DNA from: CAZFPA01 sp964520975
Lineage (GTDB): Bacteria; Bacillota; Negativicutes; Selenomonadales; Selenomonadaceae
Direction: 5' to 3'
DNA length: 8,416 nucleotides
Assembly: GCA_964520975.1 (NCBI GenBank)
Contig: CAZFPA010000075.1
Span: forward strand, 1-8,416
Shown here one piece after another: positions 1 to 7,400 of the stretch. Numbering within the stretch: the first letter of the stretch is position 1; every line of letters starts with the position of its first letter. The notes under the pieces were generated by a model. The model did not search any database. It had not been told where the DNA came from and was given only the letters and a program-made list of their open reading frames with translations. A program made the translations under genes and the position numbers.

Positions 1-408
1 ATCCTTTTCCACATAATCGATGGCATGGCTCAAATCAATGATGCCCTGCTCCATGCCGATTCCCGAATCCCCTTCGCTCCTGTCATTCCCGGTAGCATCA
101 TAGGCAAAAACCAAATATCCATGGGAAGTGAAATAATCCGCTGCATCCATGTAGACACACTGCCCGCCAACGCCAAGCCCATGAGCGATGATCACGACAC
201 CCCTGGGCTGCAGCGCTTTTTTCTTATAGATATAGCCCGCCAGCTTCTGTCCCTGGTTCGAGCAGAAATAACGTTCCTCCCGCTCCAGACCAGGAAATTC
301 CTCCAGCCGGCGTATTTGTGGCTCCCTGCTCTGAATGCGGGGAAATATCGAATCATATATCGCCTGTGCCCGCGAAAAATCGCCGGCGGTCCCACCATCT
401 GCCATCAT
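1..408 (-). CDS. alpha/beta hydrolase, N-terminal part (runs off left edge)
   Basis: The first 136 codons are open to the window edge, so the C-terminal part is missing. After a roughly 45-residue lead, the strand 'QKLAGYIYKK' (54-63) is followed by 'GVVIIAHGLGVGG' (70-82). This is the HG oxyanion-hole turn of serine alpha/beta hydrolases of the S33 aminopeptidase/lysophospholipase type. 'GYLVFAYDATGNDRSEG' (97-113) is the usual next strand and loop. The nucleophile elbow (GxSxG) and the rest of the triad lie outside the window, so the substrate cannot be told; a cytoplasmic esterase or lipase-like enzyme is the best inference, and no signal peptide is seen. The ATG at 406-408 was chosen because AGGAG sits 7 bases upstream (RC of 416-420); a second ATG follows directly. 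The gene begins 2 bases after the stop of the RhuM remnant, and its ribosome site lies inside that remnant. Confidence 0.88.
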   Translation of the reverse strand, partial: MMADGGTAGDFSRAQAIYDSIFPRIQSREPQIRRLEEFPGLEREERYFCSNQGQKLAGYIYKKKALQPRGVVIIAHGLGVGGQCVYMDAADYFTSHGYLVFAYDATGNDRSEGDSGIGMEQGIIDLSHAIDYVEKD

Positions 409-410
409 AG

Positions 411-668
411 TCACGCTCCTGTCCATTCATTTTGCACTTCAGAACCAGTTGTTCGGAATTTCCGAACAACTGAATTCTCCTCTAATTCACCCTCTTCGAA
501 GATATGCTTAATATGTTCACTTACATTAGCTTTGCTTGATTGAAACAACTCTCAAAGCTGTGCTTGCGTTAGCCATACCGTTTCATCTTCCATCCGCACA
601 TCAATATGCGTCAGGCCATCATCTGTTTGATAAATAATCACTTCACCTTTATTATCCATTAAATCCAT
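411..668 (-). pseudogene. RhuM-family (virulence RhuM) protein remnant, nonsense codon and 3' truncation
   Basis: An ATG at 666-668 with a strong AGGAGG (RC of 674-679), 5 bases away, opens a frame reading MDLMDNKGEVIIYQTDDGLT, then 'IDVRMEDETVWLTQAQL'. This is the typical N-terminus of RhuM-family proteins, which often accompany type I R-M genes and whose function is not settled. Codon 39 is TGA (552-554). The same frame then continues with the equally typical 'ELFQSSKANVSEHIKHIFEE' and 'GELEENSVVRKFRTT' (residues 40-74), so the gene was once continuous. After 'RKFRTT' the expected next block (NLDMIIS-type) is absent; a short unrelated tail 'GSEVQNEWTGA' ends at TGA (411-413). Full RhuM proteins are some 300 residues; only about 75 recognisable ones remain. 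It lies 96 bases behind hsdM on the same strand. The family call is from memory of the motif, and decay is read directly from the sequence. Confidence 0.85.
446..472. repeat. Perfect 27-base palindrome (13-base arms, 1-base centre)
   Basis: CAGTTGTTCGGAA, one T, then its exact reverse complement. As RNA it could form an 11-base-pair stem with a 5-base loop, but no T run follows on either strand, so a terminator is unlikely. It lies 38 bases upstream of the hydrolase ATG, where a repressor operator could sit, yet it also encodes the conserved 'SVVRKFRTT' stretch of the RhuM remnant. It may therefore be a by-product of that coding sequence. Which of these is true cannot be decided from the window. 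Confidence 0.8.
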
Positions 669-764
669 AAAATCCTCCTATTTCACAAACAAAAGAATCT
701 TATCCACGAAAAAAGAAAAGCCCTACGCCTTAATGCGTTTTATTGCATTTTCTCCTACCAAATT

Positions 765-2360
765 TCATTCTTCTGTTTCCACGCCCAACACTTTTAACTG
801 TTCTGCGATTTCTGCTTCCAACGCTGCAATTTCTTTGTTGTCCTGTTCCAGCTGACGATTGACCTCAGCAAGATCGATTTCTTCTTCTTCCTCAAAGGTA
901 TCTACATAGCGCGGAATGTTGAGGTTATAGTCATTTTCCTTGATTTCATCCAGGGATGCCAGATGGGCGTATTTGTCAACGTCCTGACGCTGGGTATAGG
1001 TCTGGATGATTTTCGCAATGGCTTCTTCGCTAAGGTTGTTTTGATTCTTGCCTTTAATAAAGTCCTTGCTGGCATCAATGAAGAGAATATCTTTTGTAGT
1101 CCGATTCTTCTTCAGTACCAAAATGATCGTAGGAATGCTGGTACCGTAGAAAAGGTTGGCTGGCAGGCCAATGATGGTATCGATGCGATTCTTTTCGATC
1201 AGTGTCTGCCGGATTTTTCCCTCGGCAGCTCCGCGGAACAGCACGCCGTGCGGCAGCACAATAGCCATCGTACCAGTGTCATTCAGATGATACAGGCTGT
1301 GCAGCACGAAAGCATAATCAGCCTTAGAGGCCGGCGCCAGTTTACCGTATTCACTGAACCGCGGATCCTTTAGCTTGGACTCGCGATTATCCCATTTCGC
1401 GGAATATGGTGGATTGGCCACGACGGCATCAAAGCTGCGCGGACGATCGATCCCTTTTGCATCCGGGCCGTCCGGCCAGTCGTTTTCCAGGGTATTGGCA
1501 TTGCTCAGCGTCATGTTATTGTAGGAAACATTATGCATCATAAGATTCATTCGAGCCAGGTTGTAGGTGGTCGTATTGAGCTCCTGTCCATAGTATTTGA
1601 TAGGTGCTCCCGCTGGCAGCTCCTGGCCTACGGTCAGCAGCAAAGAACCGGACCCCATAGCCGGGTCATAGAGCTGGAAAAAGGTATCCTTCTGCGCTGC
1701 CCCCTGGGTAACGATCTTCGCCAGGATCTGACTGACCTGATGAGGCGTATAGAATTCTCCGCCCTTCTTACCCGCGCTGGCAGCAAACTGGCCGATGAGA
1801 TATTCATAGATTTCGCCAAGAATGTCCTTGCCATCTTCGCTCTTATACTCCATCCCATCCACAAGCTTCACAATATTGTTCAGCGATTTTGCCCGTTCAT
1901 TGGTGGAACTCCCCAGACGGGTATCCCCCAGATTGATGTCATTGAAAACGCCCTTGAAATCCTGCACTGCCTCGGCATTGAGCTCCGCATTCGCATTGAA
2001 ATGATCGAATAAATCCTGGTAATCGCTGGGTATGACCTGCCCTTCGTTGATTTTCTGCAGCAGGGACTCCCAGGTATCCGCCGGCGCAATGGCATATCCC
2101 AGGCTGGAGGAAATATCCTCCAGGTAGTCGGCCAGTTCCTCTTCAGCCGCCTGCCGGGCATAGGCGGCATTGACCGATTCGTCCTCATTCACATCAATCA
2201 CATTGCTATTGACGAGATACTGCTCCTGATGCTCCGACAGGTAGCGGTAAAACATAAACGCCAGGATATAGTTTTTATACTCCGATGCATCCATCGTTCC
2301 CCGCAGTTCATTGGCCATGGCCCAAAGCTTGCTTGTAATCGTCTGTATCGTATCACTCAT
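765..2360 (-). CDS. hsdM: Type I restriction-modification methyltransferase subunit HsdM
   Basis: This is the catalytic subunit that methylates adenine N6 using S-adenosylmethionine, working as M2S1 with HsdS. It is 531 residues long, normal for the family (about 500-540). The helical N-terminal domain (1-150) includes 'MSDTIQTITSKLWAMANELR' and 'YILAFMFYRYLSE', typical HsdM_N features. The methyltransferase domain follows: 'GEFYTP' at 201-206, the SAM-binding motif I 'DPAMGSGSL' at 232-240 and the catalytic motif IV 'NPPYS' at 316-320 (N6-adenine type). A Glu-rich stretch and a predicted coiled coil (about 489-525) close the protein, as in EcoR124I-like subunits that clasp HsdS. The ATG overlaps the fic stop as ATGA (2357-2360), so translation is probably coupled. 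AAAGGAG lies about 11 bases upstream. All key motifs are intact. It lies downstream of fic rather than beside hsdS. Confidence 0.97.
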   Translation of the reverse strand: MSDTIQTITSKLWAMANELRGTMDASEYKNYILAFMFYRYLSEHQEQYLVNSNVIDVNEDESVNAAYARQAAEEELADYLEDISSSLGYAIAPADTWESLLQKINEGQVIPSDYQDLFDHFNANAELNAEAVQDFKGVFNDINLGDTRLGSSTNERAKSLNNIVKLVDGMEYKSEDGKDILGEIYEYLIGQFAASAGKKGGEFYTPHQVSQILAKIVTQGAAQKDTFFQLYDPAMGSGSLLLTVGQELPAGAPIKYYGQELNTTTYNLARMNLMMHNVSYNNMTLSNANTLENDWPDGPDAKGIDRPRSFDAVVANPPYSAKWDNRESKLKDPRFSEYGKLAPASKADYAFVLHSLYHLNDTGTMAIVLPHGVLFRGAAEGKIRQTLIEKNRIDTIIGLPANLFYGTSIPTIILVLKKNRTTKDILFIDASKDFIKGKNQNNLSEEAIAKIIQTYTQRQDVDKYAHLASLDEIKENDYNLNIPRYVDTFEEEEEIDLAEVNRQLEQDNKEIAALEAEIAEQLKVLGVETEE

Positions 2361-2983
2361 GAATCTTCATTCTCCTTTTGTAAATCACTTGTCTTGTACA
2401 CGATATAGCCCTCGTAGAAATAGCTCATATCAATGCCTTTCATATAGACCTCACGATCATGGATCTTATCCGTCAAAGCCGCCCGCAGCACATGCTTGAT
2501 TTCAATATCCTTTACCGGGCTGCGTTCCATCGCCAGCAGATAATCGGTCTTGTCCACCAGGCTCCAATCTATGACCTGCTGAATTTCTTTCTTGAGCAAT
2601 AGATCCAGCCAGATCCGGGTGCTCCGGCCATTTCCCTCCCGAAAGGGATGGGCAATATTCATTTCCACGTATTTCTCGACAATCTCCTCAAAGGTCGACT
2701 GCGGCAGCCCCTCGATATTCTCCAAGGCCGCCTGCAGATACATCAACGGTGCAAAGCGAAAGTTCCCCTTCGCCAGGTTCACGGTGCGCAATACACCGGC
2801 AAAATCATAAATATCCGCAAACAAGGCCCGATGGATCTGCGCCAACGCAGAAAAGGTTCCCGGCTCCAGGCGGTCCAGTTCCCCGCTCTCCCACAAATGG
2901 ACAGCCTGCTGCTTGCTGATTTTTTCTTCGACGCGAGCCAGTTCCGCCGCATCGGTAATATGAAGCTTATTTTCCAAAACCAT
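2357..2983 (-). CDS. Fic-domain protein (predicted AMP-transferase, class III-like with C-terminal inhibitory motif)
   Basis: Fic enzymes usually move AMP from ATP to a hydroxyl side chain of a target protein. This 208-residue protein has the full active-site motif 'HPFREGNGRSTR' (112-123): catalytic His112, metal-binding Glu116 and the anion-binding GNGR. 'KGNFRFAP' (72-79) matches the flap that docks the target. Near the C-terminus 'SYFYEG' (187-192) fits the (S/T)xxxE(G/N) autoinhibitory motif, which sits at the C-terminus in class III Fic proteins such as Neisseria NmFic; Glu191 would be the inhibitory glutamate. The ATG at 2981-2983 was chosen because AAAGGAG lies 9 bases upstream; an in-frame TTG at 3011-3013 has no better support. 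It starts about 22 bases after the hsdS stop and overlaps hsdM by 4 bases. The target is unknown: topoisomerases are known for some class III Fics, and an effect on the R-M enzyme itself is only inference. Confidence 0.95.
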   Translation of the reverse strand: MVLENKLHITDAAELARVEEKISKQQAVHLWESGELDRLEPGTFSALAQIHRALFADIYDFAGVLRTVNLAKGNFRFAPLMYLQAALENIEGLPQSTFEEIVEKYVEMNIAHPFREGNGRSTRIWLDLLLKKEIQQVIDWSLVDKTDYLLAMERSPVKDIEIKHVLRAALTDKIHDREVYMKGIDMSYFYEGYIVYKTSDLQKENEDS

Positions 2984-3005
2984 ACTTGCTGACTCCTTTC
3001 GACGG

Positions 3006-3553
3006 TCAAACAAACATCTGCTGCAATAAGGCTTTCTTTTGAGTTTGCAGATGGGCTAGCTCACGCTCATGAAGAGTAATAAGCTTGTCGAGATTTTTTA
3101 AAAAAATTCCTATTTTTTTCTGTTCGTTAATCTGTACCGGTACATCTACACATTTATTTAGTAATTCTTCTTTTGTTATTCCTTTTATAGATGTTCCTTG
3201 AACCATATTTTTTTCCTGTTGCAGTTTTCTGTATAAACTATATACACCAAACAGTCCGACTATATTTAAATCGCTTAATGATAAAAAATCCTGACTTGTT
3301 GTATATTCATATGGCATTAAAGCTAATTTTCCGACACCTACGCGTGTAACAATCATTATTGAATTTGCCGGCACTAATTTTGTAGCTGATTTTTGTAATC
3401 CAATATCAGATACAAATTTATTTGGCGAAACTTCTAATACATTTCCCTCCGATAAGTCAGACGATTGTATCCATGGAATTGTTCCGTTCCAAAAATCTAA
3501 CACAGTTGTTTTAGATGTCCCTCCACCATAGGTATTATCACATAGTTCCCCTA
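3006..3553 (-). CDS. hsdS: Type I specificity subunit HsdS, 3' part (complete TRD plus distal conserved region), 5' end lost in assembly gap
   Basis: About 181 residues follow the N gap. The first readable codons, NTA then GELCDNTYGGGTSK, fit '(K)LGEL' at the very start of a target-recognition domain (TRD), the part that reads half of the DNA target. The domain continues through 'FWNGTIPWIQSSDL', 'VPANSIMIVTRVGVGKLALM' and 'TSIKGITKEELLNKCVDVPV'. The distal conserved helix follows, 'EQKKIGIFLKNLDKLITLHE' and 'LAHLQTQKKALLQQMFV', then TGA at 3006-3008. This helix matches the central conserved region of the 5' part at about two thirds of residues and serves as the HsdM docking spacer. Fic starts about 22 bases on. 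The region is clearly AT-richer than hsdR and hsdM. Whether this piece belongs to the same reading frame as the 5' part depends on the unknown true gap length. Confidence 0.92.
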
Positions 3554-3563
3554 NNNNNNNNNN
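3554..3563. other. Assembly gap (10 N) inside hsdS
   Basis: Ten Ns separate two pieces of hsdS. With exactly ten bases the two halves are out of frame; the frames agree only if the true length is a multiple of three. The number is therefore most likely a placeholder. The sequence on the minus-strand downstream side resumes precisely at a TRD start, next to where the repeated 'RFPGFTG-WE--KL' block would be expected. This is a typical place for an assembler to stop. Confidence 0.97.
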
Positions 3564-4419
3564 ACTTTTTACCACTATTATTTAAAACAAGTTGATTAAT
3601 ATCCGTAGGCGTTATCCAAGGAATTCCACGCTCTGCGTAATATTCTTTTTTTTTCGTAGATGGCGTTGATCCCGTCATGATTTCTCCTAAATCTTCCAGT
3701 TTCCCTTTTTCCCAGTCGCCCGTAAAACCCGGAAAACGAAGTTCTGGAAAGCGTTCGCCTTTTTTCGGGAACATTTTTTGCAGCAGGCATTTCTTTTTTG
3801 CTTGCAAATGCGTCAGCTTGCGTTGATAAAGTGTAATACAGTCATCAAAATTTCGAAAAAACCCGCCTATCTTTTCTTGCTCTGAGAAACTTGGCAATGA
3901 TATATTAATATCCATTACCCGGTTTTTTGAAATATTATATCTAGAAATTCCTTGCGCTAAATATATCAATTTTTTCCGGACAATTGGTGAACGTAAAAGA
4001 TATGCTAAGTAAAACAATTCAATTTCTATTTTTGGGCGATAGCCAAAACAAAAACTATTTAAGTAAGTATTTGTCTTATTTCCACACCAAACGGAACTCA
4101 TTCCGACCTCTGCGGGGGTCTCTGATGACATCGTAAATAAAACATCTCCGTATTTCACTTGATTTTGCTTTTTATCTATTTCGACACTATCAATTCCCTG
4201 GATATCCGCTATCGGATTACTATAAATATTCATATAAGTAATAAACCGACCATCACCATGTCCAAAATCATCCTTTGTGTTTCCTGATAACCCGCTAAAA
4301 GTAGTCCCTATCTCCCCCAACTTCCGTTCTTCCCACTCTCCCGTAAATCCCGGAAATCTTAGCTTTGGTACTTTTGCTTTTTTCTCCATGCCCTCTATCT
4401 CCATTTCATCCATCAGCAT
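3564..4419 (-). CDS. hsdS: Type I specificity subunit HsdS, 5' part (TRD1, central conserved region, start of a second TRD)
   Basis: HsdS sets the DNA target of the R-M complex. The 285 readable residues contain a linker repeat 'RFPGFTGEWEERKL' (21-34) and TRD1 (about 35-175, with 'VKYGDVLFTMSSETP' and 'ISRYNISKNRVMDINISLPS'). The central conserved helix is 'EQEKIGGFFRNFDDCITLYQ' and 'LTHLQAKKKCLLQKMFPKK' (181-220). A second linker copy 'RFPGFTGDWEKGKL' (228-241) leads into a second TRD, 'GEIMTGSTPSTKKKEYYAER' then 'GIPWITPTDINQL', which is cut by the gap at residue 285. The start at 4417-4419 overlaps the hsdR end by 7 bases. An ATG at 4411-4413, overlapping the hsdR stop as TGATG, is equally possible; neither has a clear ribosome site, so coupling to hsdR is likely. 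The second TRD begun here is not the one found beyond the gap. Confidence 0.94.
3697..3738 (-). repeat. HsdS linker repeat, copy 2 (RFPGFTGDWEKGKL)
   Basis: This 42-base direct repeat matches the block at 4318-4359 at 33 of 42 positions by my base-by-base comparison. It marks the entry into the second TRD. Repeats of this kind let TRD cassettes be swapped by homologous recombination. Confidence 0.85.
4318..4359 (-). repeat. HsdS linker repeat, copy 1 (RFPGFTGEWEERKL)
   Basis: This is the first copy of the 42-base direct repeat, located at the entry to TRD1 and paired with 3697-3738. A third copy would be expected just upstream of the TRD that begins at the N gap, but it is not in the readable sequence. 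Confidence 0.85.
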
Positions 4420-7400
4420 TCAGCCAGTTCATCCGCCAGCTTGTAGATGGCGTCCCGAAGGCCGTTGCGGTATTTTATCTTTGACAATGCCTGCACCTGA
4501 GGATCGTGGGCGAGGCTCTTGTAGTCCACACTGGCCCTGGTGATGATAGCACGAATCTGGTTTGTGTCGTCAAGATCCTGCTGACCATAGCGGTGCCGGC
4601 TGAACCATTCCCGCATCTGCGCACTGGTAATGATATCGGCAATACCCCATTGAATACGGAAGTCCAGGAATTGACGATCCAGGCTGATGACATTTGCCGC
4701 CTGAATCACCGAATCGCTGTCCTTCAGTTCAGCCGGATATTTGAATTTCTGTCCCTTCGGCGGATAATGCCCATGCAGAATAGCCGTGGCCGCATTGCGG
4801 ATCTTGCCGGCATAGCTCTGATCTTCGAGCCCATTGGCAAACTGACGAATCTTGCCATGGGTTTCCTTGGCTTCCTGCTCCTTGCCTTCATGTACCTCAT
4901 TGAGCAGATTTTCCAGCAGCTCCGTCAAATAGTCATAATCGATTTTTACATCCTTCACATGGGTCATTTTCAGCTCAATCTGATAGACAGAAATCTTCTT
5001 TTCTTTGGCTATCTGCTGCTTGAGTTCATTGGTGAGCACCGTGGTGAGCATGGTTTCCTGCTCGCTCGTCATGCCGAGCCTTTCGATGAGCTCATCCGGA
5101 CGGTCATAGTCAAAACCCGCAATCTCGCCTGAGACCTCTTCCGGATTATACTGCTTCAGCTTGGCTACGCCGGCATTGTAGGTCCGCAGCAGCTCCAGCA
5201 TGTGCTCCCGCTGCTTCTCCGAGGGCGGCAGCTGCTGGAATTCGCTGGTGAGCGCTGCCAGCTTCTCCACGGTCTCCCTGACCTCGGCAAATACATCCGG
5301 AAAAGACTGGGCAACAATGCCATCCTTCAGATTCTGCGCCTGCTGTTCCTCTTCGGAAAGAATCGCTGAATCCTTATTGGCATAGATAGCCAGCGCCCGG
5401 TTCATGAGCTTTTCGTTCTGTGCCGGCCAACGGTAGTTCACGATACGCCCCCAGGGCTTTTCCTGCATATCCGCAATGCGGTTTGTCCGGGAATAGGCCT
5501 GGATCAGCCCGGCTTTCTGCAGGGTACGGTCCACGTACAGCGTATTCAGCTCCGGTGCATCAAAGCCGGTCAGCAGCTGATCGACGACGATGACAATATC
5601 CAGAAACCTCTTATCGGTGGCTGTCTTATTCAACCGGCTGGTGACATCCTGCGTATACCCGGCCACATCATCCAGGCCAAAGCTGGTTCCAAATTCCTTA
5701 TTATAGGCCAGCATTGCCTCATGCAATCCCTCATTGGTATCCAGCATGCTGTCATTGTTGGCCGCATTCATACTGAAGGTCACAGCGACCTTCAAAACCT
5801 GCCCACCCGTTTTTTGATGCTCTTCATTGACCCGTTGGAATTCCCGGAAATACATCATTGCCATCGGCGTACTCGCCTTGCCCCCGCCCACATGGGTAGT
5901 GAACAGCGCATTGTATTTTCCATCATTGGAACGATTTCGCCAATTCTTGAAGATATCCTCTACCACCAGCGCGATATGCTGCGGATTTTCATCATAGAAG
6001 CTGGGTTCCACCGCGTCATCCATATCCTCAGGACTGAGGTTCTGCACCTTTTCCCGGATCTGCTCCTCCGTCCATTGGGGATACCGTTCCCGATAAAAAG
6101 CCGGCAGGTATTCCGTCCGCATCTGCTCCTCGTTGATGGTCGTCTCAAAATCCACCTTGAAACCCAATACATTGCGGTCAGCAATCGCCTCCCGTATGGT
6201 ATAGGCATGGAGCAGCGGACCAAAGATATCCTCCGTACGCAGTCCCGTTGTCGTTTCATCGAACATCGGCGTACCGGTGTAGCCGATCCAGGCCGAATGC
6301 CGAAAAGCCTTCTGAATTGCCGCAAAGCTGTCCCCGCCCGTGGAACGATGCGCTTCATCCACAATAAATACCAGATTTTTCTCCGGTGCCTTGAAGGATT
6401 TACGTTTGATGAGGGTATCCAGCTTCTGCACCGAGGTCACAATGATGTTATTGTCCTTGCTCCTGAGCTTCCGGCTCAAATCTGTCGTATTCTTTGTATC
6501 CTGCACGCTGCCAATTTCTTTCTGGGTGGTTGTTTCCTCCTTGGCATCCGGATCATAGGCACGGTATTTTTCGTTGGTCTGCGTTGTGAGTGCAATCCGA
6601 TCCACAACGAAAACCACCTTGTCCACCTTTGGCATGCGGCTCGCCAGCCAGGCCGTCTTGAAGCTGGTGATGGTTTTGCCGGAGCCCGTCGTGTGCCAGA
6701 TATAGCCCACCTTGTTTGTTCCCAGCTCAAAGTCCACCTGCTTCAGCTGCTCCAGCACTCGCTGGGTCGCGTAAACCTGATAGGGGCGCATGACCTTCAG
6801 CATCTGATGGTTCTCCGTGCCGTCGAGAATCATATAGTTTGTGGCCATCTGATGCGCCATGGGGATACTCAGCATGGAATCGGCAAATTCCTTCCAATTC
6901 CGCACAATTCCATTATCCTTTTTCCGCTGCCAATGGAAGGCAAAGTCCTTATTGAAGTTTTCCGGCGTAGTATTCGCCATGTATTTTACATTGTTCGGCG
7001 TAATCGCCACCAAAATCTGCAGTGTAGAGTAAATATCCCGATACTGGTTTTCGCTGGCATATTGCTGCATCTGATTCAGTGCCTCATTGATATCATGGGT
7101 ATCCCGCTTTTCCTCAATCTGCAGGATGGGCAGGCCATTGATTAAAAGTGTCGTATCAAAACGGCGGTTCAGCTTGCCGATGATTTTGGCCGGGCGCTCA
7201 ATCTGGTTCACGATCTGATATACAGTATCACCGGCGCCAATCTGCCGCTGATCAAATACCGTCAGGTAGACATGGCGGCCATCGTCCAGATCGATCTCCA
7301 GCTGGGAAACGCCATTCAGCCCATAGAGGAACTGCCCCGCCTCGTAGGGCGTTGCTATATCCGCAATCTGCTTCTTCACCTGGTTGAACTCCACCACACT

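Noticed and set aside
25..543. Plus-strand open frame of 172 codons at the left edge
   Set aside because: It runs antisense to the alpha/beta hydrolase and the RhuM remnant, which show clear family motifs on the minus strand; no ribosome site or recognisable protein.
552..554. In-frame TGA of the RhuM remnant as selenocysteine or recoded codon
   Set aside because: No SECIS-like hairpin was seen after it, RhuM proteins are not known selenoproteins, and the gene is truncated further on; a plain nonsense mutation is simpler.
708..738. Hairpin ACGC-6-GCGT followed by a T-rich run on the minus strand as terminator after hsdM
   Set aside because: The stem is only 4 base pairs and is separated from the T run by several bases; too weak to call.
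3011..3013. TTG at 3011-3013 as fic start (10 residues longer)
   Set aside because: The ATG at 2981-2983 has a well placed AAAGGAG, and the added residues MFDRRKESAS do not look like part of the Fic fold.
3538..3575. Frame break between the two hsdS parts read as a biological frameshift
   Set aside because: The offset comes from the ten placeholder Ns. It is no evidence of mutation, as the true gap length is not known.
3006..4419. CRISPR-like or tandem repeat array in the hsdS region
   Set aside because: The repeated blocks are the HsdS linker and conserved helices, imperfect and inside coding sequence; no regular spacers.
5721..7145. Long plus-strand open frame (474 codons) opposite hsdR
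   Set aside because: It mirrors the hsdR codons; hsdR has all nuclease and helicase motifs, while the antisense translation looks like no protein family.
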